A stretch of DNA of 64,000 nucleotides, taken from positions 62,001 through 126,000 of the forward strand of contig CAUQNX010000013.1 of the NCBI GenBank assembly GCA_963519845.1. The letters run 5' to 3'. A program made the position numbers and the translations under genes. This DNA comes from Moellerella sp963519845 (GTDB lineage Bacteria > Pseudomonadota > Gammaproteobacteria > Enterobacterales > Enterobacteriaceae). Each line of letters begins with the position of its first letter. Positions within the stretch are counted from its first letter, which is position 1. Below are positions 25,927 to 35,177 of the stretch, in pieces. The notes beneath the pieces were generated by a model, which was not told the DNA's origin, did not search any database, and saw only the letters and a list, made by a program, of their open reading frames with translations.

Positions 25927-27118
25927 AACGTTGAAGTATCTCATCAAGTAAACGGTGGCTCAATTCAATTTTGCTGCTATGTGGTAGGCTGACATCGCCT
26001 GATTTATCAAATAGATGTAGGGCGTTATTATCGCTGTTAAACCCATGATCAGTAAGCGAAACATCATTCGCACAAATGAGATCTAACTGCTTCTGCTGTA
26101 GCTTTAGGCGAGAGTACTCTTCTACATTCTGGGTTTCTGCCGCAAACCCTACCACAAATGGCCGATGGGATGCTAATTTTCCCACACTGGCGACAATATC
26201 CGGATTTTTAACCAAAGTGATTGCCATTTCATCACCTTGTTTCTTAATTTTATTGGGTGCGATCTCTTTTGCTCGATAGTCGGCTACTGCAGCACAACCA
26301 ATAAAAATATCTTGTTGTGTAACTTGCTGATGAACCTGCTCATACATCTCTAATGCACTAACGACATCAATTCGCTGAACTTTCGCGGGTGTTGTGATAT
26401 TCACAGGGCCCGCCACGAGAATCACTTCGGCGCCGCGTTCAGCCGCTGCTTGAGCGATTGCAAAACCCATTTTACCTGAACTATGGTTACTGATAAATCG
26501 GACTGGATCGAGCCCTTCACGTGTCGGCCCAGCGGTGATCATCAAACGAATACCCGTCATATCTTGCTGACGTAAAAAATAGTCACGCGCACGTTTGACA
26601 ATATCGAGTGGGTCTATCATTCGGCCGGGACCTATATCACCACAAGCCTGACTCCCTTCATCGGGTCCCCAGATTATAACCTGACGTTGTTGCAAACAGA
26701 TTAAATTATGCTGCGTAACGGGCGCGCGATACATCTGCTGATTCATCGCGGGGGCAATCGCTAGCGGAGCAGAAGATGCAAGACAGATGGTTGTTAATAG
26801 GTCATTAGCCATGCCAGCAGCAAGCCGAGCGATTAAATCGGCCGTCGCGGGGGCAATAATAATTAAATCAGCCCATTTAGCTAACTCTATATGGCCCATA
26901 GCTGCCTCAGCCGCTGGGTCAAGGAGATCATCAGCAACAGGATGACCTGATACGGCTTGCAGCGTGAGAGGCGTAATAAAGGCCTTCGCTGCTTCTGTCA
27001 TAACGACGCGCACATACGCTCCTTCATCACGCAAACGACGAACGAGTTCGGGCGTTTTATAGGCGGCAATTCCACCACTAATACCAACAACGAGATTTTT
27101 ACCTGAGAGCTCTGTCAT
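25898..27118 (-). CDS. coaBC: Bifunctional phosphopantothenoylcysteine decarboxylase/synthetase
   Basis: Two steps of coenzyme A synthesis: CoaB joins 4'-phosphopantothenate to cysteine, CoaC decarboxylates it. 406 residues from the ATG at 27118, the length of the E. coli enzyme; the frame continues 59 codons upstream but that part is not conserved. N-terminal flavoprotein domain begins LVVGISGGIAAYKT, with PAMNQQMY near residue 125; the C-terminal synthetase has ITAGPTREGLDPVRFISNHSSGKMG and the AAVADYR motif. Divergent from radC. Confidence 0.97.
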   Translation of the reverse strand: MTELSGKNLVVGISGGIAAYKTPELVRRLRDEGAYVRVVMTEAAKAFITPLTLQAVSGHPVADDLLDPAAEAAMGHIELAKWADLIIIAPATADLIARLAAGMANDLLTTICLASSAPLAIAPAMNQQMYRAPVTQHNLICLQQRQVIIWGPDEGSQACGDIGPGRMIDPLDIVKRARDYFLRQQDMTGIRLMITAGPTREGLDPVRFISNHSSGKMGFAIAQAAAERGAEVILVAGPVNITTPAKVQRIDVVSALEMYEQVHQQVTQQDIFIGCAAVADYRAKEIAPNKIKKQGDEMAITLVKNPDIVASVGKLASHRPFVVGFAAETQNVEEYSRLKLQQKQLDLICANDVSLTDHGFNSDNNALHLFDKSGDVSLPHSSKIELSHRLLDEILQRYEKNRPKNS

Positions 27119-27295
27119 GATCGATATCCGAGTAAGCCAAGTTAAGCCAATATTATCACATTCAATCGGTGAGGTGAGAGTGTACTCATGGTGATTGACT
27201 AAGTACTTTTGCGAACTGCTACGCAATATGATCACAGAAGTATTGCTCCGATTTACGCACTCAATTACAAAAGAGGGAATTAGAAAGGAGGTCAA

Positions 27296-27961
27296 ATGTC
27301 GGATAATTATGATCTTAAACCGAGAGAGAAATTACTCTCTCATGGGGCGGTAACGCTGACTGATGCAGAATTGTTAGCAATTTTTTTACGTATTGGAAGT
27401 CAAGGTATTCCAGTATTACGGTTAGCGCAAAATTTATTGGATGAGTTTGGTTCATTGTATTTACTCATGATGGCAGATTATCCACGCGTTCAATCTTACA
27501 AAGGAATGGGTACATGTAAGTTTGTCCAATTACAAGCCATTGGTGAGTTGGCAAAACGATTTTTTTCGGAGCAATTTTTGTATGTAGATATCATGTCGGG
27601 CCCCGAACTTTTTAAAATTCGTTTACTCGAGTTATTTGCAGGTCAAGAAAGGGAAATTTTCATAGTTATTTTTCTAAATAATCAGAATCAGATTATCTGT
27701 CATGAAGAAATGTTTAAAGGTACAGTGAATAAAGTCGAAGTACATCCGAGGGAAATTATTCGTTTTGCAATCAGAATAAATGCAACATCAATTATTTTAG
27801 CGCATAATCACCCCTCAGGTAATCCAGAACCAAGCTTAGCAGATAGGCGAGTTACTGAACGAATTAATGAGGCTTGTGTGCTTCTTGGGATAAAATTACT
27901 TGATCATTTTGTTGTTGGACATAAAAATTGTGTCTCATTTGCCGAACGAGGATGGCTGTAA
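27296..27961 (+). CDS. radC: RadC-family (UPF0758) JAMM-domain protein
   Basis: 221 residues. N-terminal helix-hairpin-helix-like part (REKLLSHGAVTLTDAELLAIFLRIG) and a C-terminal JAMM metalloprotease-like domain with LAHNHPSGNPEPSLAD. The biological role is unsettled; the old link to DNA repair in E. coli was withdrawn. AGGAGG lies 5 nt before the ATG. Divergent from coaBC, upstream of rpmB, as in E. coli. Confidence 0.95.
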   Translation: MSDNYDLKPREKLLSHGAVTLTDAELLAIFLRIGSQGIPVLRLAQNLLDEFGSLYLLMMADYPRVQSYKGMGTCKFVQLQAIGELAKRFFSEQFLYVDIMSGPELFKIRLLELFAGQEREIFIVIFLNNQNQIICHEEMFKGTVNKVEVHPREIIRFAIRINATSIILAHNHPSGNPEPSLADRRVTERINEACVLLGIKLLDHFVVGHKNCVSFAERGWL

Positions 27962-28005
27962 ATTCATTTTTTGCCTAAAAAATGACAACTTTCATCGTTA
28001 TGGGG

Positions 28006-28034
28006 TTGAGTGGGAACGATTGAAAGCGTATACT
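28006..28034 (+). promoter_or_regulatory. Sigma-70 promoter for rpmB-rpmG
   Basis: TTGAGT (28006-28011), 17-bp spacer, TATACT (28029-28034). The start point would be near 28041, giving a leader of about 180 nt before rpmB. Confidence 0.75.
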
Positions 28035-28068
28035 ACGCCACCTTTGAGGATCTTGGGTTTGGCGAGAA

Positions 28069-28155
28069 GAGCCTATCTCAGTAAATTTTTTTTTACTGGT
28101 GTGAAGTGAGTCTTTTCAGTCAATCAGTCAAGAAAAAGTGTGCTGAGATAGGCTC
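28069..28155 (+). promoter_or_regulatory. Long inverted repeat in the rpmB leader
   Basis: Perfect 13-bp arms GAGCCTATCTCAG (28069-28081) and CTGAGATAGGCTC (28143-28155) separated by 61 nt, inside the predicted 5' leader of rpmB. It would form a large stem-loop ending 66 nt before the ATG. Candidate site for feedback by a ribosomal protein (inference). Confidence 0.5.
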
Positions 28156-28221
28156 CTAAGCCTGACGAGGCAGCCATACCCAATTCAAAGCTCGAGCTTA
28201 TTAGATTTTTGGAGAATAGAC

Positions 28222-28458
28222 ATGTCACGAGTCTGCCAAGTTACTGGCAAGCGTCCTATGAGCGGTAACAACCGTTCACACGCATTGAATGCGACCAAAC
28301 GTCGTTTTTTGCCGAACCTGCACTCTCACCGTTTCTGGGTTGAGTCTGAGAAACGTTTCGTAACGCTGCGTGTATCTGCTAAAGGTATGCGTGTTATCGA
28401 TAAAAAGGGTATTGATACAGTTCTTGCCGAACTGCGTACCCGTGGTGAGAAGTACTAA
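28222..28458 (+). CDS. rpmB: 50S ribosomal protein L28
   Basis: 78 residues, standard length, starting MSRVCQVTGKRPMSGNNRSH. Basic, with the family FLPNLHSHRFWVESEKRFVTLRVS core. TTTGGAGAAT precedes the ATG. Cotranscribed with rpmG 11 bp downstream. Confidence 0.98.
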   Translation: MSRVCQVTGKRPMSGNNRSHALNATKRRFLPNLHSHRFWVESEKRFVTLRVSAKGMRVIDKKGIDTVLAELRTRGEKY

Positions 28459-28469
28459 GGAGCTGAAAA

Positions 28470-28637
28470 ATGGCTAAAGGTATTCGCGATAAAATTAAGC
28501 TGGTCTCTTCTGAAGGTACAGGTCATTTCTATACCACTACGAAGAACAAGCGTACAATGCCCGAAAAATTGGAATTAAAGAAATTTGATCCAGTAGTTCG
28601 TAAGCATGTAATCTACAAAGAAGCAAAAATTAAATAA
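28470..28637 (+). CDS. rpmG: 50S ribosomal protein L33
   Basis: 55 residues, normal for L33: begins MAKGIRDKIKLVSSEGTGHF and ends VIYKEAKIK. The zinc-binding cysteines found in some L33 proteins are absent, as in the E. coli form. AAGGAG precedes the ATG at 28470, and a strong terminator follows. Confidence 0.97.
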   Translation: MAKGIRDKIKLVSSEGTGHFYTTTKNKRTMPEKLELKKFDPVVRKHVIYKEAKIK

Positions 28638-28653
28638 TTTTTACTTTCTCTGT

Positions 28654-28683
28654 AAAAACCCCAGCTTCGGCTGGGTTTTTTTA
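28654..28683 (+). terminator. Terminator of rpmBG
   Basis: AACCCCAGC-TTCG-GCTGGGTTTTTTT: a stable UUCG tetraloop hairpin with a T run, 17 bp after the rpmG stop. Confidence 0.95.
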
Positions 28684-28861
28684 TGCCTAAAATACAGCAA
28701 ACAGGCTATTTATATGGCAGAATTGCATTTTATCGTATGAGATCCTATAACCTACTTTCTTAAAATAGTACCATAGTGACTATTCATTGAATTTATACTG
28801 TTAGACTTTGTCATAGGTCTATAGGCATTCATTTTCTTCATTACATTTTTAAGAGCGTCTG

Positions 28862-29917
28862 GTGGATAAACAGTTTAAAAAAATTCTTGTTATCAAGATG
28901 CGATTTCATGGTGATATGTTACTAACAACACCAGTTATCAGCACGTTAAAGCATAACTATCCTGATGCTGAGATCGATGTGCTGCTCTATCAGGAAACGA
29001 TTCCAATCTTATCTGAAAACAGAGAGATTAATGCACTGTATGGAGTGAAAGGGAAAAAGAGTAATGGGCTGGTTAAGGTCGGTAATTTTGCTAGCTTAAT
29101 TTGTAAGCTAAGAAAAAATAAATATGATTTAATTGTTAATTTGGCTGATCAGTGGATCATTTCACTGTTAGTGAGATTAATTCCAGCAGAAATGAAAATA
29201 TCCCACCAATTTTCCCACCGTGATTCGAAATTTTGGTTAAATAGCTTCACTCATTTAACTAAACCGGAAGGGGAGCATGTGGTACTTAATAATTTATCAG
29301 TTCTTAATCCGTTAATGCTACAAGAAAAACAAACCAAAACAACAATGAGTTATACGGAAAATGACTGGCAAAGTATTAATGATAAACTGATTGCTTTAGG
29401 TGTTCACAGTAGCTATGTCGTGATTCAACCAACAGCACGACAAATATTTAAGTGCTGGGATGATGATAAATTTGCTGAAGTGATTAATGGGCTTCAGTCT
29501 CGTGGTTATCAAGTGGTAATGACCTCAGGTCCAGGAAAGGACGATTTAGACTGTATAAATCGAATTGCTCAGCAATGTGAAATTAAACCCGTCACAGAGT
29601 TAGCGGGGAAAACCACATTCCCTGAATTAGGTGCCTTGATCCATCATTCTGCACTATTTATTGGGGTAGATTCTGCGCCCATGCATATTGCTGCAGCATT
29701 AAGCACACCTATTATTTGCTTATTTGGCGCAACAAATCATCAATTTTGGCGGCCTTGGAGTGATAATGTGATCCAATTCTGGGCTGGTGATTATGAAACA
29801 ATGCCAACGCGTAGTGAAATGGATCGCTCAAAGCGATATTTATCGATTATTCCTGCATCTGATATTATTGATGCAACACAAAAAATATTACCCATGAATA
29901 TCAAGTCCCCATACTAA
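28862..29917 (+). CDS. waaQ: LPS heptosyltransferase III
   Basis: Adds the third heptose (HepIII) to the inner core. 351 residues, GT9 family, beginning with GTG: ILVIKMRFHGDMLLTTPVIST is the signature. The nucleotide-heptose site GVDSAPMHIAAALSTPIICLFG is near residue 268. First gene of a waaQGP-type core operon, transcribed rightwards; no good ribosome site, so the start is less certain. Confidence 0.93.
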   Translation: MDKQFKKILVIKMRFHGDMLLTTPVISTLKHNYPDAEIDVLLYQETIPILSENREINALYGVKGKKSNGLVKVGNFASLICKLRKNKYDLIVNLADQWIISLLVRLIPAEMKISHQFSHRDSKFWLNSFTHLTKPEGEHVVLNNLSVLNPLMLQEKQTKTTMSYTENDWQSINDKLIALGVHSSYVVIQPTARQIFKCWDDDKFAEVINGLQSRGYQVVMTSGPGKDDLDCINRIAQQCEIKPVTELAGKTTFPELGALIHHSALFIGVDSAPMHIAAALSTPIICLFGATNHQFWRPWSDNVIQFWAGDYETMPTRSEMDRSKRYLSIIPASDIIDATQKILPMNIKSPY

Positions 29918-29925
29918 GGCGTTAA

Positions 29926-31053
29926 ATGATGATTGTGGCATTTTGTCTGTATAAATATTTTCCATTTGGCGGGTTGCAGCGTGATTTTTTACGTATTGCG
30001 CTGGCTTGCCAGGCGAGAGGTCACCGAATCCGTGTCTATACTATGTCATGGGAGGGGGATCAGCCGGAAGGTTTTGAGATTAAATTAGTGCCAGTAAAAA
30101 AAGGAACCAATCATAGCCGCAATACGGAATACCAAAAATGGGTATTCGCTGATTTAGAGCAAAATCCAGCAGATCGTATTGTTGGATTTAATAAAATGCC
30201 CGGGCTTGATATCTATTATGCTGCTGACGTTTGCTATGCAGAGAAAGTCGCCCAAGAAAAAGGCTTTTTTTATAAATTGACGGCGCGCTATAAGCATTAT
30301 GCACAATGTGAGAGAGCTGTTTTTCAGAAAGGAAAGGCAACCAAGCTATTAATGCTGACTTCCCATCAAGTTGCTCATTTCAAAACCCATTATCAGACCG
30401 AAGATTCGCGTTTTTATATGCTACCGCCAGGCATTGCTATGGATAGAAAACATGATCGTCAAATCCCTGATGCACGGCGTATTTATCGAGAAAAGAATCA
30501 CTTATCTACTGATGATTTTCTACTACTGCAAGTTGGATCTGACTTTAAACGCAAAGGTGTTGATCGTACCTTAAAAGCCCTCGCTGCATTGCCTGAAGCG
30601 CTACGCAAAAAAACACATTTAATGGTCGTTGGGCAAGATAAAGCAAAAAAATATCAAAATATTGCTCAGAAACTCGGTATTCAACAACAGGTTTCATTTT
30701 TTAGTGGCAGAAATGATATTGCTGAATTGATGGCTGCGGCAGATCTATTAATGCATCCGGCATATCATGAAGCTGCTGGCATTGTATTACTTGAAGCTAT
30801 TACCGCAGGATTGCCAGTAATAGTCACGGAAGTCTGTGGTTATGCTGAGTTTATTCAAAAAGCCCAATGTGGTGTTATGATAGCTGAGCCTTTTGAGCAG
30901 CAAAATCTCAATATAGCGCTCGCTGATAGTTTGACAAATAGCGCTCAATTACAGCAATGGTCACAAAACGCCCGTCATTTTGCGGATAGTGAAGATCTCT
31001 ATAGTTTGCCTGAAAAAGCGGCGGATATTATTTTAGGAAATCAGCATGATTGA
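29926..31053 (+). CDS. waaG: LPS core alpha-1,3-glucosyltransferase I
   Basis: GT4 enzyme that adds the first outer-core glucose to HepII. 375 residues (E. coli 374). N-terminus MIVAFCLYKYFPFGGLQRDFLRIA is the WaaG signature; the C-terminal Rossmann domain carries EAAGIVLLEAITAGLPVIVTEVCGYAEFI with the donor-binding Glu. Begins 8 bp after waaQ and overlaps waaP by 8 bp. Confidence 0.95.
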   Translation: MMIVAFCLYKYFPFGGLQRDFLRIALACQARGHRIRVYTMSWEGDQPEGFEIKLVPVKKGTNHSRNTEYQKWVFADLEQNPADRIVGFNKMPGLDIYYAADVCYAEKVAQEKGFFYKLTARYKHYAQCERAVFQKGKATKLLMLTSHQVAHFKTHYQTEDSRFYMLPPGIAMDRKHDRQIPDARRIYREKNHLSTDDFLLLQVGSDFKRKGVDRTLKALAALPEALRKKTHLMVVGQDKAKKYQNIAQKLGIQQQVSFFSGRNDIAELMAAADLLMHPAYHEAAGIVLLEAITAGLPVIVTEVCGYAEFIQKAQCGVMIAEPFEQQNLNIALADSLTNSAQLQQWSQNARHFADSEDLYSLPEKAADIILGNQHD

Positions 31054-31843
31054 ATTAAAATCGCCGTTTGATAATTTATGGAAAGATAAAGATCCCTTTA
31101 TTGAAACTGAGAAATTACAGGGCGAAGTATTTCGGCAACTTGAGACGCGTAAAACATTACGTTTTGAAATTGAAAACAAAAGTTATTTTATTAAAATTCA
31201 TTATGGTACGACTCTGAAAGAAGTGGTTAAAAATCTAATCTCTTTTCGTTTGCCCGTACTGGGCGCCGATAGAGAGTGGAATGCAATCCACCGTTTGCAA
31301 AAAGTGGGCGTGGATACCATGAATGGCCGTGCTTATGGGGAAAAAGGCGCTAATCCGCTACGTCGCCACTCTTTTATTATTACGGAAGATTTGACGCCGA
31401 CGATCAGCTTAGAAGATTATTGTGCCACTTGGCTGATACAGCCTCCAACTTTTAAAACAAAGCAGAAAATTATTCGCCGCATTGCTAGCATGGTGAAAAC
31501 AATGCATGCGGTCGGTATTAATCACCGTGATTGTTATATTTGCCATTTTTTACTGCATTTGCCTTTTAATGAACAGAGTGAAAATTTTAAAATTTCAGTT
31601 ATTGATTTACACCGTGCACAGCTAAGAGAACAGGTTCCAGTGAGATGGCGGAATAAAGATCTGACTGGTTTATATTTCTCTTCATTAAATATCGGTCTAA
31701 CAAGTAGAGATATTTTACGTTTTTTAAAGCTATATTTTGATGATTCGCTGCGTAATATACTTAAAAAAGAGCAGAGCATGATCAAACAAGCTATTTTAAA
31801 AGCCGAAAAAATACAGATAAGAACAGAGCGTCTTGGATTATAA
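31046..31843 (+). CDS. waaP: LPS heptose I kinase
   Basis: Phosphorylates HepI of the inner core, important for outer membrane stability. 265 residues, exactly the E. coli length. Protein-kinase-like fold with the catalytic aspartate at residue 162 in INHRDCYICHFLL and SVIDLHRAQLR for the second metal ligand. Overlaps waaG by 8 bp. Confidence 0.96.
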   Translation: MIELKSPFDNLWKDKDPFIETEKLQGEVFRQLETRKTLRFEIENKSYFIKIHYGTTLKEVVKNLISFRLPVLGADREWNAIHRLQKVGVDTMNGRAYGEKGANPLRRHSFIITEDLTPTISLEDYCATWLIQPPTFKTKQKIIRRIASMVKTMHAVGINHRDCYICHFLLHLPFNEQSENFKISVIDLHRAQLREQVPVRWRNKDLTGLYFSSLNIGLTSRDILRFLKLYFDDSLRNILKKEQSMIKQAILKAEKIQIRTERLGL

Positions 31844-31873
31844 ATTGCCTATAGAATCTTGGTGAGAGAGAAA

Positions 31874-32878
31874 ATGGAACTAGAAAATATGATCGTCAGG
31901 ACAATTTCATTTGGCGATACGGCGATAGATGATGCTAGCCTATTTAATGTCGCTTATGGGATAGACCAAAATTTCCTTTATGGATGTGGTGTATCTATTG
32001 CTTCATTATTACTACATAATTCTAATATAAAATTTTCTTTCCATGTTTTCATTGATCAATTTTCTGAAGTTGACGAAATAATATTTAATAAACTCAGTGC
32101 TCAATATAATACCAAGATAAGTATCTATATTATAGATGCAGATAATTTATCTAGTATGCCAACTACCAAAAATTGGTCATCTGCCATCTATTTTAGATTT
32201 ATTATTGCTGAATTCTTTAAAAATAGTATAGATAAGATCCTCTATCTTGATGCTGATATTATTTGTAATAACTCAATAGATGAGTTGGTTAAATTAAATA
32301 TTGATAATCATATTGTGGCGTCAGTAACAGAACGAAATAAAGATTGGTGGTTAAATCGTGCTGAGAAATTAGCATGTGAAGCTATATCTGCAGGCTATTT
32401 TAATACTGGTGTTCTATATATCAATCTGAAAAATTGGGCGGAACAAGATATTACCGCTAAATCTCTTAATTTATTAAAAGATAATGAAATCCAAAAAAAA
32501 TTAAGTTATCCCGATCAGGATGTATTAAATATTTTATTAGTCAATAATGTTCTTTTCTTAGATATAAAATACAATACTCAGTATAGTTTAAATTATGAGC
32601 TGAAAAAGAGTTCATTTTTTCCGGTAAATAAAGAGACAATATTTATTCATTATATCGGACCAACTAAACCTTGGCATGAGTGGGCTGATTATCCGACGGC
32701 TCAAGCATTTATTGATGCGAAAAATGCTTCGCCATGGAAAGAGCGTCCTTTATTAATTGCTAATAGCGCTAATTATCTTCGTTATTGTGCTAAACATAAA
32801 AAAAAGCAGGGTAAATATATTGCTGCATTTATCTTCTATATTAAATATTTTACATATAAAGTTGTTAAAAAGAAGTAG
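31874..32878 (+). CDS. LPS core glycosyltransferase family 8 (first of two)
   Basis: 334 residues from the ATG at 31874, chosen because a GAGAGAG purine tract precedes it and the frame upstream begins with TTG. GT8 hallmarks: NVAYGIDQNFLYGCGVSI near the start, the metal-binding DxD in LYLDADIICN, GYFNTGVLYINL, and HYIGPTKPWHEW near the end. Related to WaaI/WaaO and WaaJ, which add outer-core glucose or galactose. Acceptor and donor cannot be told from sequence. Follows waaP in the core operon. Confidence 0.85.
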   Translation: MELENMIVRTISFGDTAIDDASLFNVAYGIDQNFLYGCGVSIASLLLHNSNIKFSFHVFIDQFSEVDEIIFNKLSAQYNTKISIYIIDADNLSSMPTTKNWSSAIYFRFIIAEFFKNSIDKILYLDADIICNNSIDELVKLNIDNHIVASVTERNKDWWLNRAEKLACEAISAGYFNTGVLYINLKNWAEQDITAKSLNLLKDNEIQKKLSYPDQDVLNILLVNNVLFLDIKYNTQYSLNYELKKSSFFPVNKETIFIHYIGPTKPWHEWADYPTAQAFIDAKNASPWKERPLLIANSANYLRYCAKHKKKQGKYIAAFIFYIKYFTYKVVKKK

Positions 32879-32989
32879 AATAAGTGAATAACATTTAAAA
32901 TCAACAAGATTACTAATCTAATTGTAATCATTGTTATTAATAGAACTAAAAAATATTAATGATAAAATAATTAATCAGAAGAGGCCAAA

Positions 32990-33997
32990 ATGAAAAATTT
33001 GATTGTAGATAAAATAATATTAAATCAATCAAATACATCTTGTGATGATCACAACTTAAATGTTATTTATGGTGTTGATGAAAATTACCAGTTTGGAGCA
33101 GGTGTTTCAGCGGTCTCTTTATTAATCAATAATAGCGATAGGAAATTTAGATTCCATTTTTTTCTCGATGCTATTTCTGTTGAGTATCAGAAAAAGCTTC
33201 ATGAGATTGCAATTAAATTTAATACTGAAATTATACTTTATAAATTAAATAATGAGCTGTTGAATAATTTACCCGCATCTTCAGTATGGTCATCGGCTAT
33301 GTATTTTCGTTTAGTTGCATTCGATTATCTAGCTTCTGATTATCAATCGGCTTTATATTTAGATGCTGATGTAATTTGCCATGAGCAGATTAAATTAGTT
33401 GATGATTTACTTATAGATAAAATATGTGCTGTCGTTGTAGATGATAAAACAGTGAGAATGCGGAGTAGTGCAAGATTAAATGTCGACGGATTAGATAAAA
33501 CTTATTTTAATTCGGGAGTTATGTTTGTCAATTTAACATCTTGGCATGATAAAAATATAACATCACAATGCTTTGAAATGTTATCAACTCAAGATGCCAA
33601 AAATAAATATAAGTATCCTGATCAAGATGTATTAAATATTATTTTAAAAAATGATTTATATTTTCTTGATGGAAAATACAACACAATTTATACATTAAAA
33701 AACGAATTAGATAAAAAAATAAAGAACTATTATAAATCAATAATAAAAGATGACACTGTCTTAATTCATTACACTGGAATTAGCAAACCATGGCATACAT
33801 GGGCAAATTATCCATCATCAGTACCTTTTTATAAAGCACTATATGAATCACCTTGGGATGAAAGTGATTTAAAATCAGCTAATAAAAAAATAGAGTTAAA
33901 AAAAGAATATAAGCACTTATTTAAGAAAAAACGATGGGTTAGTGGTTGTATTTCAGGTATAAAATATCTGTTTCTTAAACTATGTAATAAAGAGTAA
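32990..33997 (+). CDS. LPS core glycosyltransferase family 8 (second of two)
   Basis: 335 residues with a good AGAAGAGG site. Same fold as the preceding gene: NVIYGVDENYQFGAGVS, LYLDADVICH (DxD), YFNSGVMFVNL, YKYPDQDVLNI and LIHYTGISKPWHTW. It reads much like the E. coli/Salmonella WaaO/WaaI alpha-1,3-hexosyltransferases. The gene is markedly AT-rich. Likely adds an outer-core hexose; the pair may have arisen by duplication and then diverged. Confidence 0.86.
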   Translation: MKNLIVDKIILNQSNTSCDDHNLNVIYGVDENYQFGAGVSAVSLLINNSDRKFRFHFFLDAISVEYQKKLHEIAIKFNTEIILYKLNNELLNNLPASSVWSSAMYFRLVAFDYLASDYQSALYLDADVICHEQIKLVDDLLIDKICAVVVDDKTVRMRSSARLNVDGLDKTYFNSGVMFVNLTSWHDKNITSQCFEMLSTQDAKNKYKYPDQDVLNIILKNDLYFLDGKYNTIYTLKNELDKKIKNYYKSIIKDDTVLIHYTGISKPWHTWANYPSSVPFYKALYESPWDESDLKSANKKIELKKEYKHLFKKKRWVSGCISGIKYLFLKLCNKE

Positions 33998-34001
33998 TAT
34001 T

Positions 34002-35147
34002 ATGATTAATAAAGCTATATTTACAGTAACACCAATTTTCTCCATTCCGCCGAAAAGTGCGGCAGCCGTAGAGTCTTGGATGTATAATGTTGCTAAGCGT
34101 TTAGAAATAGAAAATAAAATTATTTGTATTTGTAATGATGGCTACTCTACATTTTCATCTATTAATAAATATAGTACTATTGAGCGGATTAAATTCGGTA
34201 AAATTTACACTAAACTATTTAAAAAATGGACAAGACTTGATCCTTATTCATACGCAGATCGTATTTTAAATATCACACATAAATTTATAGATAAAAAAAA
34301 TGAGAATGGTATTATTTTTGTTCATAATAACGTTAAGCTATTTAAAAAAATAATTAAGAAAGAAGGACACCAAAATGTTGTGCTGCATATGCATAACTGT
34401 TTTGAGCCAGTAGGTGTACCTGAAGATATTAAATTAATTGTGCCTAGTCATTTTATGGAAAAATGGTTTAGAGCACGGCTACCAAAGGCATCGATTGAAG
34501 TTGTTCGTAATGGTTTTGATGGTGATATTTATAATATCCAGCCAGAAGTATCAAGAAGTGACTTAGGATTATCTGAGAACGATCAAATTATTCTATTTGC
34601 GGGGCGAGTTGCTAAAGATAAGGGTGTCTTAGAGCTAATGCAGGCATGTGATATTTTTTTTAAACAGAACCCAAATTTTAAATTAGTTATTGTTGGTGAT
34701 CCAGATGCGGCATCTAAAGGTGAACATGCTATTTATCAGGATACAGTTAAAGCATTTGCTAAAAATTTAGGTAAGCAGTGTATTTTTACTGGAAATGTAC
34801 ATCCAGAAAAAATACGTCATTACTATTCACTAGCAGATTTAATTGCAGTGCCATCTATTGCTAATGAACCTTTTTGTATGGTCGCTTTAGAAGCTATGGC
34901 GTCAGGACGACCTGTTATTGTCAGTCAGCGGGGTGCTATGGTTGAGTTTGTTGATGATAAGCAAACAGGCTTTTTCTTCCGAGAGCCATTAACAATTGAG
35001 AGTATGGCCGAAGATCTTGAACAAGCACTCTCCACTGAAAATATAGCTGAAATAGCAGCTAAAGCGAGAGAATATGCTTATCAAAACTTCACTTGGGAAA
35101 TAGTCACCAATGAGTTGAAACATGTTATTGATAAGTGGTATCAATAG
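34002..35147 (+). CDS. waaK: LPS core N-acetylglucosaminyltransferase (WaaK-like, GT4)
   Basis: 381 residues. The N-terminus IFTVTPIFSIPPKSAAAVESW and the segment KLFKKWTRLDPYSYADRILNI closely match RfaK/WaaK, which adds GlcNAc to the outer core near the O-antigen attachment point. C-terminal donor domain: ILFAGRVAKDKGVLELMQA and EPFCMVALEAMASGRPVIVS. It is the last gene of the core operon; no waaL ligase is present here. Sugar specificity is by similarity only. Confidence 0.83.
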   Translation: MINKAIFTVTPIFSIPPKSAAAVESWMYNVAKRLEIENKIICICNDGYSTFSSINKYSTIERIKFGKIYTKLFKKWTRLDPYSYADRILNITHKFIDKKNENGIIFVHNNVKLFKKIIKKEGHQNVVLHMHNCFEPVGVPEDIKLIVPSHFMEKWFRARLPKASIEVVRNGFDGDIYNIQPEVSRSDLGLSENDQIILFAGRVAKDKGVLELMQACDIFFKQNPNFKLVIVGDPDAASKGEHAIYQDTVKAFAKNLGKQCIFTGNVHPEKIRHYYSLADLIAVPSIANEPFCMVALEAMASGRPVIVSQRGAMVEFVDDKQTGFFFREPLTIESMAEDLEQALSTENIAEIAAKAREYAYQNFTWEIVTNELKHVIDKWYQ

Positions 35148-35177
35148 ATAATCTCTATATCTTATAAAGAGTGACTT

